Shown here: one piece after another, positions 13,233 through 13,335 of the stretch
Position numbering within the stretch: position 1 is the first letter of the stretch
How the letters are laid out: each line of letters begins with the position of its first letter
Source of the DNA: Candidatus Bathyarchaeota archaeon
GTDB taxonomy: Archaea; Thermoproteota; Bathyarchaeia; Bathyarchaeales; Bathycorpusculaceae
Direction of reading: 5' to 3'
DNA length: 13,335 bases
Assembly: GCA_003601875.1 (NCBI GenBank)
Contig: PIYF01000026.1
Coordinates: forward strand, 1-13,335
Program-made: the position numbers and the translations under genes
The notes under the pieces: generated by a model
Seen by the model: the letters and a program-made list of their open reading frames with translations, nothing else
Database searches by the model: none
Told to the model about the DNA's origin: nothing

Positions 13233-13335
13233 ATGGCTTTAAATGATAGGATAGGTTGGAAGGCTGCTTGGCAGATAAACAAGTTCAAAGACCCAGACGG
13301 TGTAATTGCGGAGCTATTGCGGGGTGGAGCTAAAA
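13233..13335 (+). CDS. Start of an unrecognised gene downstream of the capsid gene (partial)
   Basis: ATG 13233 follows GGAGGTG (13218-13224) by about nine bases. It opens a frame starting MALNDRIGWKAAWQINKFKD that runs to the window end (34 codons). Its place after the major capsid gene suggests a head-completion or head-tail connector protein, but the visible part gives no recognisable motif. The function is unknown. Confidence 0.65.
   Translation, partial: MALNDRIGWKAAWQINKFKDPDGVIAELLRGGAK

Noticed and set aside
1..13335. CRISPR arrays, tRNA or rRNA genes, insertion sequences
   Set aside because: No regularly spaced direct repeats, no cloverleaf or conserved T-loop sequence, and no transposase-like frame or terminal inverted repeats were seen on reading both strands.

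Overview
The window looks like the chromosome of an anaerobic archaeon with an integrated head-tailed virus, or a virus-derived block, on its right-hand side. Archaeal signs are the four-subunit pyruvate:ferredoxin oxidoreductase, a HerA/NurA pair, TATA-type promoters, T-rich terminators and some TTG starts preceded by Shine-Dalgarno sequences. The base composition is AT-rich. A TACK-group lineage such as Bathyarchaeia is my best guess from the style of the proteins, but nothing here fixes the taxon.

Region 1 (1-3270, + strand): the last codons of an upstream gene, a promoter, then the operon porC-porD-porA-porB (gamma, delta, alpha, beta). Together these subunits oxidise pyruvate to acetyl-CoA and reduce ferredoxin, or run in reverse to fix CO2.

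Region 2 (3272-7977, - strand): a convergent block read as FAH-family hydrolase, then an enlarged NurA nuclease, then HerA helicase/translocase. HerA is split into a 145-codon N-terminal (HAS-barrel) part and a 467-codon ATPase part. The break falls exactly on a 5-bp tandem duplication (AATTA, 4727-4739). Removing one unit joins the two parts into a single 629-codon frame. This is the most concrete anomaly in the window.

Region 3 (about 8000-13335): viral genes. On the - strand are a 59-codon ribbon-helix-helix (RHH) protein, a portal protein and a 77-codon protein with two membrane segments. A divergent promoter region of about 120 bp holds palindromes and two TATA boxes. On the + strand are a protein of three RHH-like modules, a capsid maturation protease/scaffold fusion, a capsid decoration-type protein, an HK97-fold-type major capsid protein, and the start of one more gene cut by the window end. 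Portal and capsid genes of tailed viruses normally lie on one strand; here they diverge around regulator genes. No terminase, integrase, tail gene, tRNA or attachment site is visible, so the provirus boundaries are not established. The left edge most likely lies between 7978 and 8076.
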